DNA of 64,000 nt, from contig NC_052505.1 of NCBI RefSeq assembly GCF_014356525.2, forward strand, positions 53,120,630-53,184,629. Direction: 5' to 3'. Positions within the stretch are counted from its first letter, which is position 1. Each line of letters begins with the position of its first letter. The notes under the pieces were generated by a model. The model saw only the letters and a program-made list of their open reading frames with translations, was not told where the DNA came from and did no database searches. The position numbers were made by a program, and so were the translations under genes. Positions 10,201 to 22,025 of this stretch are shown piece by piece. Source of the DNA: Nilaparvata lugens. Its lineage: Eukaryota; Arthropoda; Insecta; Hemiptera; Delphacidae.

Positions 10201-12189
10201 AAATTAACAGAATTCGTTGTTGGTTGATTTTTGTTTAATGTACGCTATGTGAAATCTGTTGTGTTCTCTTGTCTGTTGAGTTTGATAGATGAGGGATATT
10301 AGTAATATATTAGTTTACACTTTGACGTGTCATATTTTGCGGGAGCGTTGCTTTCTTGATGCAGTTATGACGAACAAGTCATGTGAATTATTCTATGAGA
10401 TGCTCGAAGGATTATTATACTGTATCGATTATCGATGTCTTCCATATCATAGATGGTGCATGTGTAGGTTCGGATGGATGTTGAATGATAATTCAATACA
10501 TGTTGAAGCCAAGCTTCAAGCTAAAACTATACAAGCTTTAAATATTCCTGTATATTCACAGGATTCATGGTTAAATATAGATCAGCTTGTGAGCCCTCTG
10601 TTGGGAGACCAAGTTGAGAAGTAACTTGCGGATGGGCGCTCTCCAATAACTTCTTAATATTCTTTACCACTCTCTCTCCCCTCTTCTGCTCTGTTTCTCA
10701 TCAGTATGAGGAAGTAAGAGAGATAGACATAGTGACGATGAGAGAGAAACCTGATGAACCGTGTAATTGGCGGAGTCATTAGATGTAGCTGCCTGACTAT
10801 CTGCGCTCACAAGTTTGGGTATCATCAGTTTTGCGCACGTAAGCTGAATTCTGTGCTTTCAGCGACTGCCAAGTACGAACATATATCAAAAGAAGGCCTG
10901 ATTCAGATTCAATTCCCTCAATTATCACAATTTCAGAGATAGATGTACTTTGCGGAAGACATAAAGGATAAAGGATTTTGAATCAGATGAATGCAGCTTA
11001 ATCATACAACTTTGGAGGGACGGAAAAATTTCAATCCGAAATTTACTGGAGTGTGATGATTTTGTGATCTGTGGCATAGACAGATCTATTCTACTTGAAA
11101 CTCACGAGAATAATTCAACAGACAATACTAATAGTTCAACAGAAAACAACAGTAACAACAGAAAAGTGCTTCTTCATCAATTCATAAATATATTTGATAA
11201 AATTATTCGATGGCACTTTATTGTAGTGTATCATAGTTATCATTATCATAATCTTTATCATTGTAAATAATTGATTCACGTGTGTAATTATTCATCGAAA
11301 TAAATTGACACTATTTGAGGAAAAATTTATCGATGAAATCCCTGTTGTCACTAATTAAATAAGTGGTTAAGCGAAATTCCATGTTTGCTTTTAGCAGTTG
11401 ATCTACAAACAATATGGAACAAACACACATGGAATACACTATTTTGATCAGTTGGGAATGCATTCCTTGATGGTAAACACAAACATAAAAGAATATATCA
11501 ATACTGATCACACATACTTTTTCAGATAGAGTACTACAGTGATAGAAAGGCGTTTACAATAATAAAACAGGCGCTATTTTTAAAGCTTTCCTATGTAAAA
11601 ATGGATTGATTAATCGTTCAACGGTGAGTTATGCCACTGCAAATTAAGCTCACATCAGAATTCTCACTTGAAAATTCAAGGCAAAACAATGTAAACTGGA
11701 GAAATATTACAGGATATTAGAACTCATAGTGAATGTTGACCCTGCACAATAACACAGAATACTATGGTCACTATCAGAAATTCCCAATAATAATGGTGGA
11801 TACTTGATTCAATAAATTCAAATCATTTAAGAATAGAAGTGTGGGAGTGAATTCCACATTTCTAATGTAAAGGGAAGAAGGAACGCAGATTCCGACCTCC
11901 CACACACATTTTCAGCATCTGGAATTGTAAGGCCTCAACCAGGGCTAAGATTTGTATTGGCCGAACATTTCCAAAAACTATCCCTCTACTGGATGTGGGG
12001 GCGATTATTTTCGTAGCATGAATTATCGGCCGGGAAAGATGTGGCCAGTATCGATTCAACATCTCCCGTAACATGCTGTAATGTTACAGCAACTTTCTTG
12101 ATAGGTGGTGGAGCGGTGTTTTAGACGCGTATTTCTAGCAAACAGGCACCTGAAGCCGGAGATACGCAACTCTGAACTGCTCGACAACG
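10201..12189. other. unassigned stretch
   Basis: The LINE 3' UTR probably continues to about 10290. A 111-aa frame at 10289-10624 has no family I recognise. 11850-12180 is nearer 45-50% GC than its surroundings but has no clear coding signal. I see no RNA gene or repeat pair here. Confidence 0.35.
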
Positions 12190-13290
12190 ATTATTGCAAT
12201 TGGAAGAGAGAGAAAGAATAACGCAATTCAGTTGGAGGAAGATTATGAGAGAGGAATGATAGGAGGTGAAGATTTGATGGTAATTATTTGAGGGAAAATG
12301 TGAGAGAATATATGTGATAGAGATAGATATGGAGAGGGAAGAAATGCGGAGAACTATATGAAGTGGAGTTTTTGGAGTGAGAGTGTAAGAAAACGATCGG
12401 AAGGAAAATGATGAAAAAAAATAGAAGCAAGAAGTGATGAGATATCATAAAAGTGGTGATGAAGGTTCAAAGAGACAGAGAAAGCAGATGAAAAATGAAA
12501 TTCAGGTATCAGGGAACGGAAAGAATTGCAAAAAAATCCTGCATCAATTTTCTCACAGAGGAAAAAAACAAATTATAGGGATAGAGATAATTATATAATT
12601 TGAACGGAGAGAAGAAAGACAAATAGAAAAAATGAAGAAGAAAGAGAAATTAGGGGAAGCTGCAGAAAAGATAGAAAAGAGAAGCTGGAGAGGTTCAGAA
12701 AGACAAACTGGAGGATTGAAGGTAAAAGAGAGCAATGGGTGAAAAATTAAAATGGGAGAAAGATGGAACAAAGGAATAAAGAATAACAATTGGGAAAAAT
12801 GAAGTCACTAAATAGTAGGGGAGCTCAAAAATGACAGAGTAAGAAAACAAAAAAGAAGAATAGAATAGAGTGACTTTTTTATTCAAATAGAAGAGTCAGG
12901 AGGTGATAAAAAATTAGTTGATTGAGAAAAGGGAACGGAAATGTGAATGTATCCAAGAATTAGGGTGGGGAGAAAAGAAAATTCGGGAAAATTAGCCATG
13001 TAGTTAATAGATATAATTTCAACAGGTGAGGAATATTGGAACAGTTGTAACAAGTGGAATAAAATAGATTGAATGTTGACAGGTAAAGCTCGATGAGAAA
13101 AATATCAGAGATACAACGAGAAGAAATAGGTGGAGCAGACAGGAGGAACTGAAATATGGAGGCAGACAGAAGAAGGATAGAACAGAATGATAATTTACTA
13201 GTAGATTTGAAGCGAAGCATAGAAAAGCAGAACAAGAAAGAGGAAGAACGAGAAATGCGATAGAGCAGAGTCATGATAAAGAGGCGTACT
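12190..13290 (+). repeat. 1.1 kb imperfect polypurine tract
   Basis: The plus strand is overwhelmingly A and G (GAGAGA, GGAGAAAG, AAGAGAAG) with scattered pyrimidines and no fixed period, so it is not a microsatellite. The open frames on the opposite strand (rich in S, F, L, I, P) are a consequence of this composition. Confidence 0.6.
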
Positions 13291-15631
13291 ACAAGTAAAA
13301 GAGGCAGATTATTTATTTTTAGGACTCCCTGGGGTCCCCCACCTTTCTCCCACCTATAGAAGGAGGTACTTCTCCCATCTCCCTTGGGGTATGAAGGTGG
13401 ATGGAAGGGTCAGCCACACAAACGAGGGTCCCAACCCAGTAAGTGGGGGGGGGGGATGGTCTGGTCCAGGTCCACTACAACTCACTTTATTCTGCTACCT
13501 CGTTCAAATCACCCTCCGAACCTCAGACCTCCTCAACTGCTAACTAGCCCCTCATCATAGAGTAACATGTACAAAGGTGGTTTGAGTGCTCTGCTCACTT
13601 GTCAAATAATATCTCTGTTACCTGTTATTCGCAATTGCCCATGTTTTGAACAGAAAAAATCTCTTTGTAAGCTACTTTTAGAGCAATTGATGACTGACCA
13701 TTCTTTTTTTTACAACGAAAAATAATATCTGGAGAGCTATTTTTGGATGGTGCCAGTGGCAGTGGCTGTGCCAGTTTGTTATTGACAGTTCTAAAATTGG
13801 GTAATTGTGTATAGTAAGACACACTTCAATCTGTAAGAATTTATCATGAATATTATCAATGCTCCCCTTTCCACTAATACTGACTGTTTGGAGTAGATCT
13901 CTTCCCTATTTGTTTGTTCTGCAATCATTTTTAAACTCAATATTCACGAATAAAATCTCATTTGCTAGTATTTTGTATTCAATCATGATTAAATGACATT
14001 TAAATGCCTGTAGAAACAATAAGAGAAACGGATGACTTCCTCAATTATCGGGTAATCGCGAATAAATTCATGAAACGTACACGCAACTCGGTCTCAGTAT
14101 TTGCTTTATTATCTATATACAGCATTCCTTCTTCTCTCAAGTGTGTAAGTATCCTCACATAATACCTGGAGAAGTATATGCCGTGTATTACAAGACAGAT
14201 GTCTTATATGGTTATGGAATTCTTAGTATCGATCAGTAAATGAAGGAGCAGACTAGCGTTATTTTTCTATCATTTCTCTCCTTAATCACGGTTAACCAGA
14301 AGTCTCCAATCGTTAGAGTGACAGCTCCGAGTCCACGCCTCAAAATGAAGAACCAATATGATTGACCATCGCAAGAGTGCGAATGAAGCATTCTTCAGCA
14401 GATGCTGACTCCTGATTGGTTGAGAAAGCAGTAAGTTGGCTGCTCCTGGTGACTGGAGCCGAATGACTAATGTTAAAAATATTTCTCTGTTGGAATTATT
14501 CTCCAAAATTATTATTGTGACGTATCAAGCATCTTATTTATGTACTTCTCCAGTAAATTCATATACATTATCAATATATTAAGCTTCCATTAACACTGTA
14601 GAATTTTATTCTATTCTATTCGCACTTTCGATCTTGAATAATAGCATATATTGTGATTGTGATAACTACATTGAAATGGAAATGAAATGACGAGAAACAG
14701 GTATTTCAAAACAATAAAAGTTTTCTATACAATAAAATACAGAACCCACTCCTATAATAATAACTAAGATGCTTCGCAACTTCAGCAATATTCTAAACAA
14801 AGATTCTCCAAACTCACTGGAGAAAAGCAGATTTGAAAGAATGCGAGCAATGCATTTACATAATAGTCAAAGTTTGAGCATACGGAACGGCACTGACTTA
14901 CTCGCAACTTTAACTGAAGAAAAGAATAGGGAGAGTGCCGTGATAGGTAAACATTTATTTCGGACACCCTGTAGATGGGAACTTAGGGATGAATAAAAGA
15001 GAAAAAGTACTGCAGGGATTCTATAGACGTCAGAGACATTCTACATTGATATCGATTCAAATCCAAGCTCCATCTCTGGTTTCGAGTAGAAAAAGCGTGT
15101 TAACGCTCTGAATGTTTTACTCTGCTGGGTGGAAAACGGAGTGATAAAGGGGGTTAGAAGAAAGGAGAAAAACTTGAGAAGGAGAGCGTTAAGAGGTGAG
15201 AAACGTGAAGCTATTCATGATTGAAGGCTGAGAGAAGATACTGTATAAGAAGAGTAAACGGTTCTTTTACACTGATTCTTCCTCAAATAGGTTAGTCAAT
15301 TTGTAGATAAATAAGACCACTTTGTATCTATGCCCTACTACTTCTTTCGCCTTTTATTCCTCAGGAGTTTTTCTCTCCTACTAGTTTTATTCCACCAGTT
15401 TGTAGCATTTTCAACAGGATGCTTTTGTTTCATTCGAAATTATTCACTACTTTTCTATTATAATTTCATACTAAAACACTTTTTCATACGCGTCCAATTC
15501 TACATTTTATCCAATTATCTATGTCTATTGATATCTCCATTGTCACGATATTCTTCCCTTTAGGAACTAAACTCGAAAAATGAATTATGGAAAAATCAAA
15601 TCATAGAAAATAAAAATATCTCTATCATGAG
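13291..15631. other. unassigned stretch with a G run
   Basis: A guanine run lies at 13445-13455. 15330-15560 is pyrimidine-rich. No domain or repeat relation to the rest of the window was found. Confidence 0.35.
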
Positions 15632-15760
15632 AGGTTTTTGTAAACCAATACAAGACCTAGCAAATGTAACTACTGTGTAACTAATGTTTCACTATGAATC
15701 TTATCTTGTATGTCATTTATATATAATAATGAATTTATTGTGCACTCACTTCCGTATAAA
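15632..15760 (+). repeat. interspersed repeat shared with 57300-57457
   Basis: GTAAACCAATACAAGACC, TAGCAAATGTAACTACTG, TGTTTCACTATG, ATCTTATC(T/G)TGTATGTCAT and AATGAATTTATTGTGCAC recur, reverse complemented, at 57300-57457. At the second site the block abuts a Penelope-like fragment, so it may be part of that element's untranslated sequence or a separate family. Confidence 0.7.
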
Positions 15761-15813
15761 ATTATTGTTATGAATATGGATTATTGTAAAACTAACCTCA
15801 TTTAGTCAACATG

Positions 15814-15950
15814 TTTTTACTTTCCTTGATAACCATAGGTAAGGAAAGTATTGCTTTCCGAAAAAATTAAGGTACCCAAATTTCTAAATTTCTATACGTT
15901 TCAAAGTCCCCTGAGTACAAAAAAGTGGTTTTTGGGTATTGCGTATTTTT

Positions 15951-16043
<93 letters not shown>

Positions 16044-16570
16044 TGTGTATGAATGTTTGTGCGTCTGTGTACACGATATCTCATCTCCCAATGAACGAAA
16101 AGACTTGAAATTTGGAACTTACTAGAAAACGGACCCAACGATTTTGATCAAATTCATACATAAAATAGTTATTGATAAGCTCTATCAACTGCCACGAGTC
16201 CCATATCTGTAAAAATTTCAGGAGCTCCGCCCCATCTATGCAAAGTTTGATTTTAGATTCCCAATTATCAGGTTTCAGATACAATGTAAACAAAAAAACT
16301 CAAGTGCAAAAGATTGAGCATGGAAATCTCTACAATTAATGTTCAGTAACATTTTCACCTAGAATTGAAAATAAGCTAGAAATTCGATAAAATGTGATTA
16401 TCCAATTGCAAACTGATTGCAACTGTTGATTCTATTATATGATTCACTATGAAGAGATAGCAGACCTCGTATGTCTCCAGCGTTATTGTCCTGTCACCAG
16501 CTGGCTCAGATCTTTGTTTATAAGTAGACTTGAGATGTGCATAAACACTAGCGTCAGGTGATCGTCTAGC
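15814..16570 (+). mobile_element. GT-microsatellite repeat family, copy 1 (3' truncated)
   Basis: The element starts TTTTTACTTTCCTTG, has a small hairpin around CCATAGGTAAGGAAAG, then TATACGTTTCAAAGTCCCC, a long GT array, TACACGATATCTCATCTCCC, and a conserved tail region (CAACTGCCACGAGTCCC, AGGAGCTCCGCCCC, GACCTCGTATGTCTCCAG). It lacks the ACACCAGATTTTT end seen in the copies at 29786 and 30734. No protein is encoded, so it is non-autonomous. The class is not clear. Confidence 0.75.
15952..16042 (+). repeat. (GT)n microsatellite
   Basis: About 45 uninterrupted GT units lie at the fixed internal position of the GT-family element. All long open frames over it (Val-Cys or Thr-His repeats) are artefacts. 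Confidence 0.95.
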
Positions 16571-16779
16571 GGTCAAAATGAATATCAACAGACTATGGTT
16601 TGAAATAGAATTGACAGTACGAAAAAGTGATTTTACATGTGTTGAAACAATTGTAAAGTCAAACAGTGCATCATTTTACTTCTCGTCATTTCTTTTGAAA
16701 GGTACATAATTATTAATAGTGAAATACTACTATGGTTCTTGTTCTCCTCACCATCATCAACATCATCAACCTTATATTG
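16571..16779. other. flank between GT element and satellite-like region
   Basis: No feature recognised. A short CATCATCAACATCATC run lies near 16752. Confidence 0.3.
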
Positions 16780-17870
16780 TGGCTTGTATGCCACCACTAA
16801 GACTCTATAGTGTGTGTGTATTCATGTTTTATACATAAATCTTTCACTCATTATTGTAATTATTATATGTTACTATCAACACTGACACTCTTTGTTTTGT
16901 TATTTAGAAGAAAATCATAGTGTTTTTAAAGGTTGTGTATGTGTTTGTCAAATCAAATTTGTGACTTGTATGCCACTAACACACTCTATAGTGTTCATGT
17001 TTATAATATAAATCTTGCACTTATTATTGTTAATATTATTATATGTTACTAACACTCTTGTTTCTTATACAATACAGTCACTCTTGTTTGTTATTCAGAA
17101 GAAAATCAAAAGTTTTTGTGTGTTCATTCCATAATGTGTTTATATAAAAGCATAACTAACTCACACTGTCTCTCTCTCTTTCTTCTCTATTCCTAACTCC
17201 AACTACACTAAACACACAACTGAAAACTGTGTCAGTTGTTATTCTAGAGGAAAATCAATATAGCAAGTTTGTCTTGTGACAGTTTTACATGCCCTACCCC
17301 AATGGGGAAGGGATAGAAAAAATTAGTTGTGTAGGCCACAAAAACACTTCAATCAATAGTAACAATTACAGGCTGCTGCTACCCCACTCTCCCCCTTCAT
17401 TCCTCCCAGCTTGTTAGCCAAAAAGGAGAAAATCAATAGCTCATAGTATCATCAAGCTAACCAAAGGTAGTAAACAGGGGTAAGAAACAAGGGGTTGTTT
17501 ATGCAACCGGCAATACATCAAATCAATACTTGGACTGGTGTGTCACTGAAAAAGCTTCCTTACTGGGTAAGGTGGAAATCAATAGTATTGTTTGATTGCA
17601 GCTACTACAACTTATTAATATTTAATTTCAATAGCCTATTAGATGCACAACAATATTGTGTGTCTGTGAAATCAAATCAATACTTGGACACTGAGCGCCG
17701 TGCGCGCACTAGGCAGTAAGTGTGCACCTGTAATTGAGTGCCAAAGCAGCAGGGTAAAGGGAGGAAATCAATAGTGTTGGTACTACTTCTTAATATTTAT
17801 ATTCAATAGCCTATTTCATACTACAACAATTGAGTGTGTCTGTGAAATCAAATCAATACTTGGACTGAGG
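16780..17870 (+). repeat. degenerate satellite-like tandem repeats
   Basis: A block with CTTGTATGCCAC, ACTCTATAGTGT, TTCATGTTT, TATATGTTACT and TTAGAAGAAAATCA occurs at 16782-16920 and again at 16963-17108. A related block with GGAAATCAATAGT, TTAATATTTA, TTCAATAGCC and AAATCAATACTTGGAC occurs at 17570-17690 and 17761-17868, with a further AATCAATACTTGGAC at 17521. The spacing is 150-190 bp and AAAATCAATAG recurs between blocks. The units are too diverged for a simple array. Confidence 0.6.
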
Positions 17871-18026
17871 GGGGGGGGTGATGCTGAACGTGTGCACCCT
17901 GCTTATGGCAGGAAGAAGATTTTTGTGGTTATGTTGCCCCCTGGGAAGGGGAGAAAGATAATCTAGTTTGAGGTTAGAAGAAAAAAAGGAGTGAAATTTG
18001 TTGTGGCAGGAAATTTCAAGGTCAAG

Positions 18027-18078
18027 TGACATCACTGATCAGCTGATGACATCACTAACCTGCTGTCACATGACGTCA
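18027..18078. promoter_or_regulatory. CRE/ATF-like motif cluster
   Basis: TGACATCACT occurs twice 20 bp apart (18027, 18047) and is followed by a perfect TGACGTCA (18071). No gene start is seen beside it. Confidence 0.2.
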
Positions 18079-18199
18079 GCAACTCTGCTAAGGGGCGGGG
18101 GGGTGGGGGGTCAATGCTAGTGGGGTCAAAACAGCTGATTTTGATCACCCTCTGTCCTTTTTACCCTACTCATGCAACACAAATGAATCTTCAAAGAGA

Positions 18200-18907
18200 A
18201 CTGAGGCAACTGAGGTGGTAATGATTCCAAAACCTGGAAAAGAGCCTCACAACATCTCATCATACCGGCCAATATCTTTGCTCCCAGTAATGTCAAAACT
18301 TTTTGAAAGAATATTGTTGAAAAGGCTGACTCCGATTATTGAAAGGAAAAAATTGATATCAGATCATCAATTTGGCTTCAGGAAAAAACATTCAACAATT
18401 GATCAGGTACACAGGATCGTAGATATGATAGAAAGGTCTTTGGAAGAGAAAAAAGTTTGTTCTGCAGAATTTCTGGATGTGAGTCAAGCTTTTGATAGAG
18501 TCTGGCATGAAGGACTAATCAATAAGTCGAAAAAGTTACTTCCAAAGCAATTCACAGACATCTTACATTCATATTTAACTGGACGATACTTCAGAGTGAA
18601 CCATGAAGATGCTTATTCTGGATTGGGAGAAATAGAAGCAGGAGTACCACAAGGGAGTGTTTTGGGGCCGATTCTCTATCTTCTGTTTACAAGTGATCTA
18701 CCATGTCTCGAGAATAATACAATAGCAACATTTGCCGACGACACAGCAATATTAGCAATAGATGACAAGATTGAAAGTGCCACAGCAAAACTTCAAAGAT
18801 ATCTCAGAAAAATTGAAGACTGGACAACAAAACGAAGATTAAACTCAATGAAGCAAAATCAGTTCATATCAATTTCACCAACAAGAGGGCTCAACCCATA
18901 CCAATAA
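18200..18907 (+). pseudogene. Jockey-type LINE: reverse transcriptase
   Basis: This is the RT of a Jockey-clade LINE: EVVMIPKPGKEP, SSYRPISLLPVMSKLFER, HQFGFRKKHSTIDQVHR, EFLDVSQAFDRVWHEGL (catalytic D), GVPQGSVLGPILYLLFTSDLP, and TFADDTAILA (FADD catalytic pair). Homology starts abruptly at about 18200 in the middle of RT, so the copy is 5' truncated as expected from incomplete target-primed reverse transcription. Near 18838 one indel throws the frame off. The alternative frame reads KLNEAKSVHINF and continues into the next segment. Confidence 0.9.
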
Positions 18908-19637
18908 CCATTAACAATCAAATAGTACCATTTTCCAATGATGCCAGGTACCTAGGTATGACTTTAGATGCAAAGCTTCGCTGGAAGGTCCATGTTAAGA
19001 AGAAGAGAGAAGAGCTGGGAATAAATTACAAGAGACTCTGGTGGCTGATTGGAAGGAACTCCATCCTGTCAATTCCAAACAAACTACTCCTGTATAAGCA
19101 GATTCTGAAGCCAGTATGGACGTATGGTATACAACTTTGGGGGTGTACCAAAGACAGTAATATCGAAGTCATACAATGCTTTCAAAACAAGGTGCTGAGA
19201 AACATTGCTGATGCTGCTTGGTACGTCAGAAACAGCGATCTTCACAGAGACCTGCAAGTCGACCTGGTATGCAGCGAAATCCAGAGGCATGCAGAAAAAC
19301 ACGAGGCTCGACTCCACCAACACGACAACATCAAAGCAATCTAGATGCTGGAAAATGAAGGATTGAAGAGGAGGCTGAAAAGGAAGAAGCCATTTGAACT
19401 GGTCTAGTGCTGATTCAAGTGTATTGTGTTCAGTGAAAAGCAGAGCAGTGGAAATGAGTGAAAGCCACCTGTGTAGTACAGTCATAGGCAGTGTACTAAT
19501 AATATTAGAATTTGAATAGGAGACCCTATGGAGGATTCTCTTGTATGAAGTATTCATTAGTATTATTGGACAGAAAAAAGTTGCTCATTAGTCCCTAGAC
19601 TAGATAGCAATGTATCGTTGGATATAAAAAAAAAGAA
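18908..19637 (+). pseudogene. Jockey-type LINE: C-terminal region and 3' UTR
   Basis: After the frameshift the protein runs PIPITINNQIVPF and RYLGMTLDAKLRWK, then KPVWTYGIQLWG and QNKVLRNIADAAWYVRNSDLHRDL, the standard Jockey thumb and C-terminal blocks. TAG at 19342 interrupts a frame that continues MLENEGLKRRLKRKKPFELV. The 3' UTR ends with a short A run (about 19625-19635) that I take as the element's tail. No convincing target duplication was found. Confidence 0.85.
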
Positions 19638-20872
19638 ATGATCCACCACTGCAATACCCCGCCTCCAAATAAAGGAACCTATCATGCACCTAAACTATCT
19701 TGTAAACAACAGCCTATATTGAACTTATTATTTCCCCCAAAAATAAAAAAATATTCCACCGGCAATCACTACAACAAAGAAAATGGTCAATAGCAACACC
19801 AATCAAAGCGGTACTTCCCACATAGTATAGACAAGCATGCAACACAATCAAATCAACAAAAAGAACAGAACCACCACCGCAACAACCACTAAATACTGGA
19901 AATTCAATACCGGCGAATACTGAACTACAGGAAATGATCAATAGCATCAACATCAAACAAACCAGCCTACCCAACCTAAACAATAATACACATATCCTGT
20001 CACCATAGGACAACATAAGCGGCCACCAGGAAGAGCAACCAGCCACCGAGGAGTATCAGGATACTGTAAAGGAGTTGCTGAACATAGATGTAACGCACCC
20101 AAACGCCACACCCGCGCAGCAGACCAAGGACCCCAAGATGGAGGATCGGGAGGATGGCACCAGGACGAGGTGAAGGAGTCAGCACTGCAAGGCCCAGAGG
20201 CGGAAGGCCAGGAGGCGGAAGTGACAAGGGAGAAACCGCGCGCGAAGATATGACCCTCACACCAGGTTCAAACGACGGAGGGACACCTCGGGACCGGACG
20301 GCAATCGGAGGGAGACAGCCTACAAGGAGGAGAGCGATGCAGTCTACCAGGATTTAAAGGATGACGGAAATACGGGGACCGACGGCATGCACCTGAGACA
20401 CATACGTTTTAAAAGTTATGCTCATCGTTGTGACCGAAAAAATGGACCAAGTAACTGTAATAAAACTGAAACTGGTAGAAAAGCAATTATTGATTCATGC
20501 CTAGATAATAATGAAGTGGATTACTGTAGTAGATTAATGAAGGATGGTAAGTATTTAATAAGATTGAAAGAAATAAAGAATTGTATAAAGAAAGTGAAAG
20601 TACCTGATTATATGTTAAGATGTTATATTCTAAAGGAGATGATGGAATGTTTGATTTATTGTTTTATGTTTATTGTAAGTATGGCTGTGATATTCGATAA
20701 AGGTTGCAATATTAATTTGGTAATAAAAGTTAAAATGTTGTTGCTGAAGGAATTTGTTAATTATTGGAAATCTTGTATGGCAAGGATATTAATTAATGGC
20801 TGTGATATTAATGAAATGATGAAGATGAAAAATGAATAGAAAATAATGAATGAGCAAGATCATATAGAGAAA
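19638..20872. other. unassigned stretch, partly GC-rich
   Basis: 20000-20370 is unusually GC-rich for the window. The plus strand reads HQEEQPATEEYQDTVKELLN and THPNATPAQQTKDPKMEDRE before a stop, which looks like a charged, gag-like ORF1 fragment of a LINE but has no diagnostic motif. 20387-20839 is an AT-rich 150-aa frame with no family recognised. Confidence 0.3.
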
Positions 20873-22025
20873 CTAGCTGTCAGGCTCGCTTCGCTCGCCA
20901 TATCCGTCTAGCCAGGGGGCTCCACCCCCTAGACCCCTGACTGGATCGTCCAAAAATGAGATCAGCGGGCTCGCTTCGCTCGCCTGCAACGAGACCTCAG
21001 CTGAACCTCTGTACCGAATTTGAATGTATTATGTCAATTTGATCTCGAAAAACACCTGTTACTATTTCCGCGTATCTTTGCCGAACAAAATTCTTCCACC
21101 TCAGCTAAACCTGTGTACTGATTTTTTCTAAATATAATTACATCAATTATTGAAAATGGTGAGGAAACGCCGAAAAGCTGTGAAAACGCTAATTTTGGGC
21201 TTATCTTTGGCGTTATTCCAAATTCCTTCTAATACAACATTATTGCACCCCAGCTGAGCTTCTGTAGTAAATTTGAACATTTTCTGTTTATTTGTTTTCG
21301 ATAAAGCTGAGAAAACGCAGATTTTGGGCGTATCTTTGAAAATTTTTCCAAATCCGTTCTTATTGCGCCTCTAAAGGGCCAACTGAACACACCTACCAAA
21401 TTTGAAATGTTATGTGATATTTTTATCATATGTTAGGACGATCCAGTCGAGGGTCCAGACTAAACGTCTGGCTAAACGGATATGGCGAGCGAAGCGAGCC
21501 TGACGGCTAGTAATATAATATTCCCAGGAATAGCTCTGATTGAAGTAGCAGTACCCAATCAATTTTTCCGCGATAAATCAGGACCTCCTAAATAGGTATT
21601 TAGGAGGTACTGCATAAATTGGTATTTAGGAGGTCCTGGATAAATGCATTTCAATCTTCAACTTAATGCAAACCTGACAAATTTTTTAATTTAGTTACCA
21701 GAACAACTGTTTCGAAGAGGTACTCTCTCTAGATTATAGTTCTATATTAACATATGGTATGGACATTTCAATTATAATTTTAAGATATTGGGATAAGAAG
21801 AATATACATGCTAAGAGACGAACTTTAAACCCTTAAAAAGCACCCTTAGAGTTGAAATATCGCCAAAAGATTTCTTAGTGCGCGTCTAAAGGGCCAACTG
21901 AACATACCTACCAAATTTGAACGTTTTTGGTCTGGTAGATTTTTAGTTCTGCGAGTGAGTGAGTGAGTGAGTGAGTGAGTGAGTCAGTCAGTGAGTGAGT
22001 GCCATTTCGCTTTTATATATATAGA
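20873..22025 (-). mobile_element. non-autonomous Helitron-like element, copy 1
   Basis: In the minus direction the element begins A|TCTATATATATAAAAGCG and ends ...GACAGCTAG|T, so it has the 5' TC, 3' CTAG and the A/T host dinucleotide without target duplication that define Helitrons. A hairpin, GGCGAGCGAAGCGAGCC, sits about ten bases before the end. A second, inverted copy of this 3' end lies inside (21435-21510). It carries a CACT/GAGT microsatellite near the 5' end (21954-22000). The same structure is found at 54211-55814. No Rep/helicase is encoded. Confidence 0.7.
21954..22002 (+). repeat. (GAGT)n microsatellite
   Basis: A run of GAGT with two GTCA variants sits at the conserved 5' end of the Helitron-like element. 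Its counterpart is the CACT run at 54236-54280. Confidence 0.85.

Noticed and set aside
12553..13274. Minus-strand frames rich in S, F, L, I and P that resemble membrane proteins
   Set aside because: They follow from the polypurine composition of the plus strand, and no motif or start context supports them.
15867..16138. Open frames encoding long Thr-His or Val-Cys repeats (also 29844-30198 and 30792-31083)
   Set aside because: They are translations of the GT microsatellites and have no codon-level evidence of being proteins.
20154..20357. Gly/Arg-rich RNA-binding protein
   Set aside because: The frame is an artefact of a GC-rich patch. The better protein-like reading is in another frame and is interrupted.
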